From Methylobacterium sp. J-070 (lineage in GTDB: Bacteria > Pseudomonadota > Alphaproteobacteria > Rhizobiales > Beijerinckiaceae): 64,000 bases of DNA. Below are positions 52,687 to 61,438 of this stretch, one piece after another. Every line of letters starts with the position of its first letter. Positions within the stretch are counted from its first letter, which is position 1. A program made the position numbers and the translations under genes. The notes under the pieces are model-generated. The model had not been told where the DNA came from, made no database searches, and saw only the letters and a list, made by a program, of their open reading frames with translations. The stretch is taken from assembly GCF_022829385.1 (NCBI RefSeq), contig NZ_JAKSXX010000053.1, positions 20,649 to 84,648 of the forward strand. Reading direction: 5' to 3'.

Positions 52687-52869
52687 TCAACCGGGCGATA
52701 GCAGGTCGGGCAGACCTGAGAGATCATCGAGCGTCGCGTGCGGCGGCCAGTCCGGGTTCAGCGGGTCCCCCACGCGGTCGATCCAGACGGATCGGACGCC
52801 GAGTTCGTGACACACCTTGAGGTCGGTGAACTGCCCCATCCCGACGTGGATGGTCTCATCCTTCGTCAC
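52687..52869 (-). pseudogene. HAD-family hydrolase C-terminal remnant
   Basis: 60 codons: TKDETIHVGMGQFTDLKVCHELGVRSVWIDR and NPDWPPHATLDDLSGLPDLL, the C-terminal part of haloacid-dehalogenase-type hydrolases with motif IV-like GMGQFTD. The N-terminal nucleophile motif is missing. It joins, within 14 bp, the truncated HlyD-type gene, so both ends look cut at one junction. Bases 52432-52686 show no gene. Confidence 0.65.
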
Positions 52870-52969
52870 GCCCAGGGGAGAGCTTCCAGAACAGGTTCAG
52901 CCGGACGAAACCCATCCGGACGAACAGGACCAGGAGCGCGATGTAGCTGTTGAGGAGGAATACGATCAT
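52856..52969 (-). pseudogene. Truncated HlyD-type membrane protein (first 37 residues)
   Basis: 37 codons, mainly one membrane segment (MIVFLLNSYIALLVLFVRMG, then FVRLNLFWKLSP), which is the N-terminus of the membrane-fusion-type proteins that usually follow DUF3302. Coding stops abruptly where HAD sequence begins (about 52870). The ATG overlaps the DUF3302 stop (ATGA), so the intact gene would have been translationally coupled. Confidence 0.6.
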
Positions 52970-53205
52970 CGCGGCGCCTCCCGCTTGGCGGGAGCGTCGA
53001 CGTAGGCCCAGACCAGGATCAGCGGCCAGAACACGAAGCCGAAGACCAGGGTCGCCCAGCTCCCGATGGCCACGGCCTCGGCCCAGGGATGACCGCGCCG
53101 GCGCGCGATCCGGCCCGGCATCATCCCGAGCGCGAGGAAGGCTGCGACGAGCGTCGCGATCACGACCAGCAGGACGACCCACGCGAAGATATCGAGCGGC
53201 GCCAT
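52966..53205 (-). CDS. DUF3302 small inner-membrane protein
   Basis: 79 residues with two membrane segments (LDIFAWVVLLVVIATLVAAFLALG and AIGSWATLVFGFVFWPLILVWAYV) and the conserved GMMPGRIARRRGHPWAEAV between them, as in the YiaW family. Its usual partner, an HlyD-like secretion protein, follows but is truncated here. It lies 9 bp after the DUF4344 gene in the envelope cluster. Function unknown. Confidence 0.85.
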   Translation of the reverse strand: MAPLDIFAWVVLLVVIATLVAAFLALGMMPGRIARRRGHPWAEAVAIGSWATLVFGFVFWPLILVWAYVDAPAKREAPR

Positions 53206-53214
53206 CGTCGACCC

Positions 53215-54057
53215 TTACGATCGGGGAACGGAGCGGAAGGCGCGCCGCAACTGCGCGCCGCTTCGGAAGCGCATGCGCAGGTGTGGGCCGATGAGTTTTT
53301 GGAACGCGAAGGCGACCTGGTCGTACTCCTCCTCGCAGCCCTCGGCCCGCTCCTTGGGCAAGAAGCCCTTGGCGACGATGCCGCGGTAGCGCCGCCTGTC
53401 GGAGCCGTAGGCCATGCAGGTGAGATTGTAGAAGCGCTGCCAGGACAGGCCGTGGACGTCGGCGAAGGCGCCCTTGTCGACCGGCTCCTCCTTCGCCGTC
53501 GTCGCGAAGAAGTAGGCGCCGCCGTCCACGACCATGCGGGCGTCGGCGGGCGACAGGTGCAGCAAGATCAGCGACGCCACCTGGTCGGCCGCATCCTCCT
53601 CGCGCCCGAGGATGGGCACGTGCAGCAGGTCGAACAGGGCGTGGCCGCTCTCGTGCAGGAGGATCTGGAAGACCGGGCCTGCGATGGCATCGCGGCGCGT
53701 GACCCCGGCCGGTGACTTCGTCCGGGGCGCGACGCGGACGATGCTGTCGATGAGCTCGTAGCAGATCGTTACGCTCCGGTCTTCGGGGGCGTACCAGGCG
53801 TTGAGTTCGCCCGCGCACTCCTTGAGCCGGTAGGTCAGACGGGTCGGCAGCCGGACGAAGCCGATGATGGTCCCGACCCGCTCAAGAACGCGACGCTGGC
53901 GCATGGTGTCGTAGATCTCGCGGTAGACCGCCTTCTTCGGCGCCTCGTAGACGACCCGAATGGTCCCGCCGCCCATCGGGTTTGTCCTCGCGAGCGTTTC
54001 GGCCGGCGGCGCCGCGGCGGCGAGCATCAGGGCGAGCGGCCAGAGACGGGTGCGCAT
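53215..54057 (-). CDS. Exported DUF4344 metallopeptidase-like protein
   Basis: 280 residues with signal peptide (LWPLALMLAAAAPPAETLA). A zincin motif H135-E-S-G-H139 (ILLHESGHALFDLL) with downstream EEDAADQVASL (a candidate third ligand Glu) identifies the DUF4344 group of putative metallopeptidases. Tail contains FLPKERAEGCEEEYDQV, a family hallmark. The ATG at 54057 overlaps the stop of the PRC-like gene. Likely a periplasmic zinc protease; substrate unknown. Its operon neighbours are all envelope proteins. Confidence 0.82.
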   Translation of the reverse strand: MRTRLWPLALMLAAAAPPAETLARTNPMGGGTIRVVYEAPKKAVYREIYDTMRQRRVLERVGTIIGFVRLPTRLTYRLKECAGELNAWYAPEDRSVTICYELIDSIVRVAPRTKSPAGVTRRDAIAGPVFQILLHESGHALFDLLHVPILGREEDAADQVASLILLHLSPADARMVVDGGAYFFATTAKEEPVDKGAFADVHGLSWQRFYNLTCMAYGSDRRRYRGIVAKGFLPKERAEGCEEEYDQVAFAFQKLIGPHLRMRFRSGAQLRRAFRSVPRS

Positions 54058-54449
54058 CAGCGTCGGCCCTTGGATGCCATGTCCGACCGTGCCATGGCGC
54101 GGATCGCCGCTCGGCCGTCGCTGGCGACGATCCGGCCCTTCCGCCGGGCTAAGCGGTAGATCGGAAGCGCAACCTGACCGCCACCCATCAGGGGGCGCAC
54201 CCGAACGACGGCGACCTCGTGCAGACCGTCCCGGCTCGTGCGGATATCGGCGATGCGGCCGATGGCGTGGCCGTCCGCGGTGTAGACCCACTTGCCTTTC
54301 CCCGCCCGACGCAGGCTCTCCGCGAGGATCTGGTAGTAGGCGTTGTCCCAGCCGTTCGAAGGCGAGTTGGATGCTTGGGCCGCCACAGCGGTCGACAGCA
54401 CCGACAGCAAGACGGCCGACACGATTCCGGCAATCAGGCGATTGCGCAT
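54057..54449 (-). CDS. Small exported PRC-barrel-like protein
   Basis: 130 residues: signal peptide LIAGIVSAVLLSVLSTAVAAQA and a small beta-rich domain WVYTADGHAIGRIADIRTSRDGLHEVAVVRVRP that resembles a PRC-barrel. Tail is Arg-rich. The ATG at 54449 starts the signal peptide; an in-frame extension to 54680 has no coding character. 182 bp separate it from the DUF1254 gene, so it may start a second transcription unit, but it overlaps the DUF4344 start by 1 bp. Confidence 0.6.
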   Translation of the reverse strand: MRNRLIAGIVSAVLLSVLSTAVAAQASNSPSNGWDNAYYQILAESLRRAGKGKWVYTADGHAIGRIADIRTSRDGLHEVAVVRVRPLMGGGQVALPIYRLARRKGRIVASDGRAAIRAMARSDMASKGRR

Positions 54450-54631
54450 CTCAGGCCCTACCGAGCGATGTTTCAGGATTGCACCGGCTCGCACGAAGCC
54501 TGAGCGGACCCGGCCGGCGCACGAGCCCTGGACGGTGTGGATCGCGCCCGTCGCCTGCGCCACGGCGGCGGAAGTCGGCCAGCGGATGATCTCTGCGGCG
54601 TCCCGCTGTTCGGAGTTCATGGCGCGGCTTC

Positions 54632-55999
54632 CTACGGGTGCCCGGAGGCTGCAGCGGGCTCCAGGGGCGGGAGCTTCCATTGCCCCGACAGGAGTGCCGG
54701 CTCTGGGCCGTAGACGCGGGCGACGAGCGAGTACGGGCCGAGCGGCGCCGGGATCCAGTTCGCCTCATGGGCCTGCCCGGGTGACTGGTGCCCCAGGTAG
54801 ACGGTGAGGGAGCCGTCCGGGGCATAGACGAGCCCCTTGCTGCGGTCGCCCAGCGAGTAGCGGTGCTGCGGGTTCGCGTAGAGGCCTCGATCCGGCAGCG
54901 TGTAGAGCGTGAGCGACCAGAAAAACCGTGCGGGCGGCAGCCCGTCCGCCGTGAAGCGGATCTTCGAGGGCTTCGAGCCGTCGCCGACGAAGCCGCCATA
55001 CCAGGCCTCCTCGCGCGAGTTGCCGTAAAGGCCCTTGTCGGCGCCGACGGCACGCCGGATGTAGTCGTTGCCGAGGAAGGCGCGGTCGCCGAACATCGTG
55101 CCGGAATCGAGTGTCTTGGCCGCCTGAGCATCGATGGCGGCCTGGCCGTCCGCGGCCCCCGCCCTGATGGCTTCGAGGAGCGCGGGGTCCACCTTCGCCT
55201 TGTCCCACGGAAGTCCGGGACCGATGCCGATCCGGGCGAAGCGCCGCATCAGGTCGACCTCGCTCGGGTCGGGCGGCTGCGCGAATTGCAGCAGGAAGTT
55301 CAGGTAACCGACGAAGTCTTCGGAGCGAGCCCTGGCGCGCTCATAGGCGGGAAAGTCGATGGCCGGAGCTGGGGCTGGCGGGCGGGATGCCGCGAACTCG
55401 CTGAGGGGCTGGAGGCGGTAACCGCGCTGGACCGCCCGCACGTTCGGAACGTCCTCGGGCCCTCTCAGAGCCGTCCGGGTCAGCGTTCCGACAATCTCCG
55501 TCTCGGCGCGGAACACGTGGCGGATGCCATCGGGCACGGTGCCGTTCCAGCGCGGCCCGGCGAAGAGATAGTTGCCGGGCCCGTTGCCGGTCGTGCGCGA
55601 GCCCATGTAGGCGAAGTTGTGGGTGAAGAGGTCGACCCACTGCATCACGTAGTAGCGCTCGTCCGGCACGGCGGGGACGCTCACCACCCAGGGCTCGCTC
55701 CGCAGGTCGAGCCAGGCCCAGGAATACGGCGTGTCGTTGTTGGGCGTGACGACGTCGCGGTTCTCGGGCGTGAAGACCTGGGCGTAGTGTCGGAAGCGAC
55801 CGAAGCCTCCGATGTACTCCGAGGCCTTGTCGTCGACGACCTGCTTGTGAAACGTCCGGTAGTTCTCCAATGGGGCGTAAGCGTAGATGTACGCCTCCTT
55901 CGCGATGGCACGGGCGTCGTCGGGGGCTGCCTGCTGGGCCTCGACCGGGGCTGAGACCAGGATGCCGACGAGTGTCAGGACGAGCATGCGGGAGGTCAT
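54632..55999 (-). CDS. DUF1254/DUF1214 exported protein (second copy)
   Basis: 455 residues with a signal peptide (MLVLTLVGILVSAPVEAQ). DUF1254 is N-terminal (AYIYAYAPLENYRTFHKQVV, NNDTPYSWAWLDLRSEPWVVSVP) and DUF1214 C-terminal (PARFFWSLTLYTLPDRGLY, SLTVYLGHQSPGQAHEANWIPAP). Both domains are of unknown function; the pair often lies near sulfatases in proteobacteria. It overlaps the neighbouring DUF1254 gene by 4 bp. Family members have no established reaction. Confidence 0.9.
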   Translation of the reverse strand: MTSRMLVLTLVGILVSAPVEAQQAAPDDARAIAKEAYIYAYAPLENYRTFHKQVVDDKASEYIGGFGRFRHYAQVFTPENRDVVTPNNDTPYSWAWLDLRSEPWVVSVPAVPDERYYVMQWVDLFTHNFAYMGSRTTGNGPGNYLFAGPRWNGTVPDGIRHVFRAETEIVGTLTRTALRGPEDVPNVRAVQRGYRLQPLSEFAASRPPAPAPAIDFPAYERARARSEDFVGYLNFLLQFAQPPDPSEVDLMRRFARIGIGPGLPWDKAKVDPALLEAIRAGAADGQAAIDAQAAKTLDSGTMFGDRAFLGNDYIRRAVGADKGLYGNSREEAWYGGFVGDGSKPSKIRFTADGLPPARFFWSLTLYTLPDRGLYANPQHRYSLGDRSKGLVYAPDGSLTVYLGHQSPGQAHEANWIPAPLGPYSLVARVYGPEPALLSGQWKLPPLEPAAASGHP

Positions 56000-57483
56000 C
56001 GCGATGTCGCCTCGCTGGCCGTGACCGGCACGAAGTCCGGCAGGGCGAAGGTGCGGTCGAAGTAGGGTTGCAGCGGTCCGTAGAGGCGGAAGTAGGCGAA
56101 CCACGCCCTGCCCGGGACCGAGGGGATCCAGTTCTTCTCGAACCCTTTCGGGGCGGCCGGACCGACATGGATGTCGACGCTCCCGTCCGCGTTTCTGACG
56201 AGATCCTGGCGGGACGAGCGGTCGGCGATGTCCCGACCATTGTCGATCAGCACCCGCTGGTCGGCGTCATAGACGGTGAGCGACCAGAACAGCTTCGCCG
56301 GCGGATTGGCCGGCACCCTCAGTCGATAGGACTTGCCGCCGTCGAGCCAGTGGCCGTCACCATCCTGATAGGCACCGAGATAGGCCTGCCCGACCCCTGG
56401 CGTCCGGGTCACCATCCCCTTCGTGGTCGTCACGGCCTCGTAGGTGTAGTCGGCCCGCTCGTCGAGTTCGCTGTAGGTTGCGGCCTCCTGTGAGGGATCC
56501 AGCAGGATGACGTAATCCCAGCGGGTCTCGGGGCGGTAGCGGGCGTTCGCCTCGCGCTTGGTGAAGGATTTCACTTGCGCCATCAGCTCGCCGACCCGGG
56601 CTCCCTCCTCCAGGATCCGGCGCTGGCGGGCATCCGGTTCGAACGCCTTGCCCTTCTCGATGCCGAGCGGCTTCAGCATCGCCATGATCATGCGGTCCCG
56701 CTCCATCACGGGCTCCCGCTGCAGAATGTCGTTCAGGCGCTCCCAGTAGGCGAAGCCGCGCGGCGGGACCTGGCTCCAAGGTCGCCCCTCGGGTTTGAGG
56801 ACACGCGTCGCCGGCGGCTGCGCGCGGTCGCCGTAGGGGTACATGCGGAAGCGCCCGACGAGTTCCTTGCCCCTCTCCGGATCCGGGTCCAGCACGCGGA
56901 ACGCCACGAAGACGTTCGAGGTCGGGGCGTTGATGATCCGGTAATCCGGAGCGTCGGGCGCGGTCTGTCCCGGTCCGACGAGGAGGTACCGTGCACCCTT
57001 CCCCGCGTCGGGCCCGGTCTCGCCCATGTCGGTGACCGGACGTTGCCAGAAATCGCCGACCCCGCCGGCGCTGGCGCCCGCGGGATAATCGATGACGAGC
57101 GGCCCCGTCTTCGACAGGTCCGGAAAACCACCGATGTAGGGAGTGGTCGCGTTGGCGGTGAGGATACCGAGCTTGTCGCGGATCGTCTCGTAGAGGACCA
57201 CATCGGTGTCGTGGGCACCGAATGCGGTCTGCGCCGCATGTTGCCATTGCGCGAAGCTGACGATGGGCAGCGCCCAGATGTAGGCCTGGGTGGCGCGCTG
57301 AAAATCCAGTTCGTCGTAGAGCTTCTGCCTTGTCGCTTCATCGGCTGGCAGACCGAGCTGAAGTGGGATCGGTCCGATCCGCGTCTCTACGGGCTGTGCC
57401 GTCGCCGGTGGGGTTCCGGCGACCATGCCCATGACGAGGAGCAGCATGGCGAAAGAAGCGTGAGATCCTTCAGGTTTGGTCAT
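55996..57483 (-). CDS. DUF1254/DUF1214 exported protein (first copy)
   Basis: 495 residues, paralogue of the next gene. Signal peptide HASFAMLLLVMGMVAGTPPATA; DUF1254 segment ATQAYIWALPIVSFAQWQHAAQ and NATTPYIGGFPDLSKTGPLVIDYP; C-terminal DUF1214 segment AKLFWSLTVYDADQRVLIDNG and GPAAPKGFEKNWIPSVPGRAWFAYFRLYG. The ATG at 57483 is preceded by GGAAAGGAGGGGGC. With its neighbour it makes a tandem pair downstream of the HAD gene (36 bp gap). Function unknown. Confidence 0.9.
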   Translation of the reverse strand: MTKPEGSHASFAMLLLVMGMVAGTPPATAQPVETRIGPIPLQLGLPADEATRQKLYDELDFQRATQAYIWALPIVSFAQWQHAAQTAFGAHDTDVVLYETIRDKLGILTANATTPYIGGFPDLSKTGPLVIDYPAGASAGGVGDFWQRPVTDMGETGPDAGKGARYLLVGPGQTAPDAPDYRIINAPTSNVFVAFRVLDPDPERGKELVGRFRMYPYGDRAQPPATRVLKPEGRPWSQVPPRGFAYWERLNDILQREPVMERDRMIMAMLKPLGIEKGKAFEPDARQRRILEEGARVGELMAQVKSFTKREANARYRPETRWDYVILLDPSQEAATYSELDERADYTYEAVTTTKGMVTRTPGVGQAYLGAYQDGDGHWLDGGKSYRLRVPANPPAKLFWSLTVYDADQRVLIDNGRDIADRSSRQDLVRNADGSVDIHVGPAAPKGFEKNWIPSVPGRAWFAYFRLYGPLQPYFDRTFALPDFVPVTASEATSR

Positions 57484-57519
57484 GCCCCCTCCTTTCCGCA
57501 CCGACCGCCAGGGCATCCG

Positions 57520-58548
57520 TCATCGGTCGCTTCCCGGCGCCGGCGGAAACACCGTCTTCCAGTCCCGCTGCATGTCGACCACGGTCCAGCCTCGCTGCGT
57601 GGCCTCGTCGAGGGCTTTGTCGAGGCGTCCGACGTGAGCCTTGCGGTCGTAGGCGAACTCACGCTCGCCATCCGTGTGGTGAACGAGACCGAGGAGGCGA
57701 GGACCCGCCCCGCCCGCCGTCCACTCCAGCATCTGCCGGTCGCCGTCCGAGTTTCCGAATGCGAGGATAGGCCGGCGCCCGATGAAGCGGTCGATGCCCG
57801 CGGGCTTGCCGGGGCCGTCGTCGACGAACGCGACCTTGGGCTCCTTCACGAGGACCGGCGTCCCGTCCGCGCGGACCTCGAACCGGGTGACACCGGACGA
57901 GCCGACGACCTGCTCCGGCGGGATGCCGTACGCCCGCCCGGCGAAGACCCGCATGAACTCCACGCCGCCGCCGGAGACGATGAACGTCTTGAAGCCGTTG
58001 GCGCGCAGGTACCCGAGGAGCTCCAACATCGGCTGGTAGACGAGGCTGACGTAGGGCCGGTCGAAGCGGGGATGGCGCGCGGTCGCGAACCAGTCCGCGA
58101 CGATGCCGGCGAAGGCGTCGGTCGTTATGCCGACATGGGTGGCCGCGATGATTTGGAGCAGGCCCTTCTCCCCCGCTGCCGCGACCGCCGCCGTGTCGCC
58201 CGCGATGATGCCCTTGAAGGGCTCGGTGACCTTCCACTCCGGGTGCTCGGGCGCGAGCGCCCTGACCCGGTCCAACGCGAAGGCGACCTGGAAGTAGACC
58301 GGCTGCTCGGCCCAGAGCGTGCCGTCGTTGTCGAAGACAGCGATGCGCTCGGCCGGCGGCACGAAGTCGGGCCCCGTCACGCGTCCGACGAAGTCCAGGA
58401 GCGACCGCTTCGCCGTCCCCTCGTTCCAGGAGGGCAAGGCGTCGGGCTGCGCACGGGCGGTACCGACACTCGTCGCGGAGGCGGCCGTCAACAGCACGGC
58501 AAGCGCAATTCGCCTGAGGGACCGGCTCGATCTGCCCATGGCTGCCAT
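57520..58548 (-). CDS. Secreted HAD-superfamily phosphatase
   Basis: 342 residues with a signal peptide (RRIALAVLLTAASATSVGTARAQP). HAD motifs: nucleophile D73-x-D75 (VFDNDGTLW), motif II Ser (FIVSGGGVEFMRVF), Lys (LVKEPKVAF) and motif IV (AFGNSDGDRQML). Layout resembles SerB/acid phosphatase types but it is exported, so it likely acts on periplasmic phosphate esters. Lies between sulfatase (69 bp) and the DUF1254 pair. Start MAAMGRS; the second Met (58539) is equally possible. Confidence 0.88.
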   Translation of the reverse strand: MAAMGRSSRSLRRIALAVLLTAASATSVGTARAQPDALPSWNEGTAKRSLLDFVGRVTGPDFVPPAERIAVFDNDGTLWAEQPVYFQVAFALDRVRALAPEHPEWKVTEPFKGIIAGDTAAVAAAGEKGLLQIIAATHVGITTDAFAGIVADWFATARHPRFDRPYVSLVYQPMLELLGYLRANGFKTFIVSGGGVEFMRVFAGRAYGIPPEQVVGSSGVTRFEVRADGTPVLVKEPKVAFVDDGPGKPAGIDRFIGRRPILAFGNSDGDRQMLEWTAGGAGPRLLGLVHHTDGEREFAYDRKAHVGRLDKALDEATQRGWTVVDMQRDWKTVFPPAPGSDR

Positions 58549-58617
58549 CAGACCTGAGGGGAAGCGCGGATCAGGGTCGGGAGGCCGGCCCGCCGAACGG
58601 CGACCCGGATCGCCACG

Positions 58618-60438
58618 TCAGCGCGGAGCGGGGTTCTGCAGCCGCTGGTCGATCAGCTTGTTCAGGCCGCCCCGGATGCGGTCCACGTCCAGGTTCTTCC
58701 TGAAGTCCTGCCGCTGCTTGATGCCCTCCAACGTGCTTTCCATGATGTTAGCCGGGTTGAAGCTCGGCGGGAAGGAGCGCGGCGGGAAGTCCTTGAACGT
58801 CGCGACGAACTGGAAGACTTCGTCCATCGTTCCGTAGACGGAACCGACCTCGTTGAGGTTCCAGTCCCAGTAGGTGTTGGACGTGATGTCGGCCCGCTCG
58901 AACGGGTCCTGCATCAGGTTGAAGATCTTTTGCAGCCTGAGCGTCGTGAAGGGCTCGGCCCACAGCCCGAGCGTGCCCTGCTTCCGCTGCTCCGAGTAGA
59001 CGTACTTGTAGTCCCCCTTGCGGAGGCCCACGAGCAACCCGTCGTCGTCGGCGTAGAAGAACTTGTCCCTGGCGCTCTTCGTCTTGTTGTTGTTCGCCGC
59101 GCTGCCTTCGACGTTCTGCAGGAACGCGGACTGGTCGTAGCCGTCCAGGTGAACCTTGTAGTTCATGCCGTTGGCGGTGTAACCCGCCTTCAGCTTCTCG
59201 ACGAGGGCGGGCTCACCGGCGATGGCGCAGAGCGTCGGGATCCAGTCGTTGTGGCTCATCAATTCGTTGCTGACCGTGCCGGGCTTGATGTGCCCCGGCC
59301 AGCGGACCAAGCACGGCACGCGGAAGGCGCCCTCCCAGTTCGTGTTCTTCTCCGAGCGGAACCAGGTCATGGCCCCGTCCGGCCACGAATTCATGTGCGG
59401 GCCGTTGTCGGTCGAGTAGACTACGATGGTGTCGTTCGCGACGCCCATGTCATCCAAGGCCTTCAGCACCTTGCCGACGGTGTCGTCGTGCTCCTGCATC
59501 CCGTCGATGTACTCGCTGTCACCGTGCGTGTACCGCCCGCGATGCTCCGGTCGGACGTGCGTGCGCAGGTGCATGCGGGTCGTGTTGAACCAGACGAAGA
59601 ATGGCTTCCCGGCCGATTGCTGCCGTCGCATGTAGTCGATGGCCGCGTCCGAGGTCTCGTCATCGATGGTCTCCATGCGCTTCCTGGTGAGCGCGCCGGT
59701 GTCCTCGATGGTCTGCTTGCCGATCTTGCCGAACCGCGGATCCTGCGTCGGGTCGTCGACGTCCGTCGCCTTGCACCGCAGGACGCCGCGCGGCCCGAAC
59801 TTGGCCCGGTAAGCTGGGTCCTTCGGGTAGTCCGGGAGTTCCGGCTCCTCCTCGGCGTTGAGGTGGTAGAGGTTGCCGAAGAACTCGTCGAAGCCGTTCA
59901 CGGTCGGCAGCGACTCGTTGCGGTCTCCGACGTGGTTCTTGCCGAACTGGCCGGTGGCGTAGCCGAGGTTCTTCAACAGGCCGCCGATTGAGGGATCGAG
60001 CTGGTTCATCCCCATGGGGGCCCCAGGGAACCCGACCTTGCTGAGCCCGGTCCGGATGATGTGCTGCCCGGTGAGGAAGGCCGAACGGCCGGCGGTGCAG
60101 GACTGCTCTCCGTAGTAGTGCTGGAGCTTGAGGCCTTCCTTGGCGATGCGGTCGATGTTCGGGGTCTCGTAGCCCATCAGGCCATTGGAGTAGGCGCTGA
60201 TGTTCGCGATGCCGATGTCGTCGCCCCAGATGACGAGGATGTTCGGCTTCGCCCCGCCGGCGTTCGGTGCGGGGGATGGAGACGGGGCCTGCTGCTGCGC
60301 TTGCGCCGCGGCGGTCCCGCCGGTGAGGCCGGTTGCCGCCAGGGCCGTCCCGGCCAGCAACATACGGCGGCGGCTGAGGCTCACGTCATGCTCGCCTGAG
60401 GCGGCTTCGGTCCGGCCTTCCCCATCGTCGTAGCTCAT
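58618..60438 (-). CDS. Tat-exported arylsulfatase-type sulfatase
   Basis: 606 residues. The Tat signal SLSRRRMLLAGTALAATGL precedes an alkaline-phosphatase-fold core: metal-site DD73-74 (IWGDDIG), the modified-Cys motif C114-T-A-G-R (formylglycine after maturation; canonical form C-x-P-S-R, here Ala at the third position), GQFGKNHVGDRN with Lys and His, and STDNGPHMNSWPDGAMTWFRSEKNTNWEGAF with the metal Asp-Asn. The ATG at 60438 follows the maturase gene by 8 bp. Substrate is a sulfate ester of unknown type; activity requires the adjacent formylglycine-generating enzyme. Confidence 0.94.
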   Translation of the reverse strand: MSYDDGEGRTEAASGEHDVSLSRRRMLLAGTALAATGLTGGTAAAQAQQQAPSPSPAPNAGGAKPNILVIWGDDIGIANISAYSNGLMGYETPNIDRIAKEGLKLQHYYGEQSCTAGRSAFLTGQHIIRTGLSKVGFPGAPMGMNQLDPSIGGLLKNLGYATGQFGKNHVGDRNESLPTVNGFDEFFGNLYHLNAEEEPELPDYPKDPAYRAKFGPRGVLRCKATDVDDPTQDPRFGKIGKQTIEDTGALTRKRMETIDDETSDAAIDYMRRQQSAGKPFFVWFNTTRMHLRTHVRPEHRGRYTHGDSEYIDGMQEHDDTVGKVLKALDDMGVANDTIVVYSTDNGPHMNSWPDGAMTWFRSEKNTNWEGAFRVPCLVRWPGHIKPGTVSNELMSHNDWIPTLCAIAGEPALVEKLKAGYTANGMNYKVHLDGYDQSAFLQNVEGSAANNNKTKSARDKFFYADDDGLLVGLRKGDYKYVYSEQRKQGTLGLWAEPFTTLRLQKIFNLMQDPFERADITSNTYWDWNLNEVGSVYGTMDEVFQFVATFKDFPPRSFPPSFNPANIMESTLEGIKQRQDFRKNLDVDRIRGGLNKLIDQRLQNPAPR

Positions 60439-60446
60439 GGCTTTCC

Positions 60447-61433
60447 TCAACTCCTGATGACGCAGCGGAAACCGATGTGGCTGGTGGAGGTGTCGACCGG
60501 TTGCGCGTGGCGAGCGGCCGGCCGGTAACGGCGGCAGTAGCTCGGCGCGCACAGGTGCGAGCCGCCCTTCAGGACCTTCCGGGGGATCGGGATCTCGGGC
60601 TGGTTCGGGTCGAAGCTGGCGTCCTTGAGGCCGCCGCGCGGATTGCGAGGGATGCAGCAGGCCTTCGGCGCGTCCTCCGGGTGCTTCGGGGCGAAGCAGT
60701 CGGAGGTCCACTCCCAGACGTTCCCGATCATGTCGAGGAGGCCGTACGCGTTCGCCGGATAGAGCCCGACGGGCGTGGTGCGCTTGTAGCTCCGGGGCGA
60801 AAGGTTCCGGTGCGGGAACTCGCCTTGCCAGGTGTTCGCCATCTGGCGCCCGTCCGGCATGAACTCGTCGCCCCAGGCAAACTCGGCCCCGTCCAGGCCG
60901 CCCCGGGCCGCGAACTCCCATTCGGCCTCGGTCGGAAGCTCCTTGCCGGCCCAGCGCGCGTAGGTCTCCGCGTCCTGGTAGGCCACATGCACGACCGGAT
61001 GGTCGTCCAACCCCTTGATCGAGCTTCCCGACCCGTACGGGCGGCGCCAGGTCGCGCCGAAGCCGAAGGTCCACCAGCGCGAGATGTCGTCGAGCGAGAC
61101 CGGGTGCGACGGCGGCATGAACACCAGGGATCCTGCCCTGAGCATGTGCGGGAGCGCTCCCGGGTAGTCGTCGGGGTTCGGCGGGATCTCGGCGAAGGTC
61201 CTGTATCCGGTGGCATCGACGAAGCGCCGGAACTCGCGGTTCGTGACGGGCGCGCGATCCATCCAGAACGCGTCGACCGTGACCCGGTGCACCGGCGCCT
61301 CTTCCGGGTAGTGTTGGTCCGAGCCCATACGGAAGGTTCCGCCCGCGATCCTGACCATACCGGCGGGTGGCTGTTCGGATCGGACGTGCGGCGGCTGGAC
61401 CGGCGCCTCGTCGAACACCGCGAGCGTCGGCAT
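60447..61433 (-). CDS. Formylglycine-generating enzyme (SUMF1-type), sulfatase maturase
   Basis: Oxygen-dependent, copper-requiring enzyme that converts the sulfatase active-site cysteine to formylglycine. 328 residues with GGTFRMGSD, MDRAPVTNREFRRFVDATGY, ELPTEAEWEFAARGG, YGLLDMIGNVWEWTSDCF and GGSHLCAPSYCRRYR, whose Cys295-x4-Cys300 pair corresponds to the catalytic cysteines of the family. The ATG at 61433 lies 5 bp after aqpZ. It lacks a signal peptide, so it modifies its substrate in the cytoplasm, consistent with Tat export of the folded sulfatase. Confidence 0.94.
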   Translation of the reverse strand: MPTLAVFDEAPVQPPHVRSEQPPAGMVRIAGGTFRMGSDQHYPEEAPVHRVTVDAFWMDRAPVTNREFRRFVDATGYRTFAEIPPNPDDYPGALPHMLRAGSLVFMPPSHPVSLDDISRWWTFGFGATWRRPYGSGSSIKGLDDHPVVHVAYQDAETYARWAGKELPTEAEWEFAARGGLDGAEFAWGDEFMPDGRQMANTWQGEFPHRNLSPRSYKRTTPVGLYPANAYGLLDMIGNVWEWTSDCFAPKHPEDAPKACCIPRNPRGGLKDASFDPNQPEIPIPRKVLKGGSHLCAPSYCRRYRPAARHAQPVDTSTSHIGFRCVIRS

Positions 61434-61438
61434 CGCGC

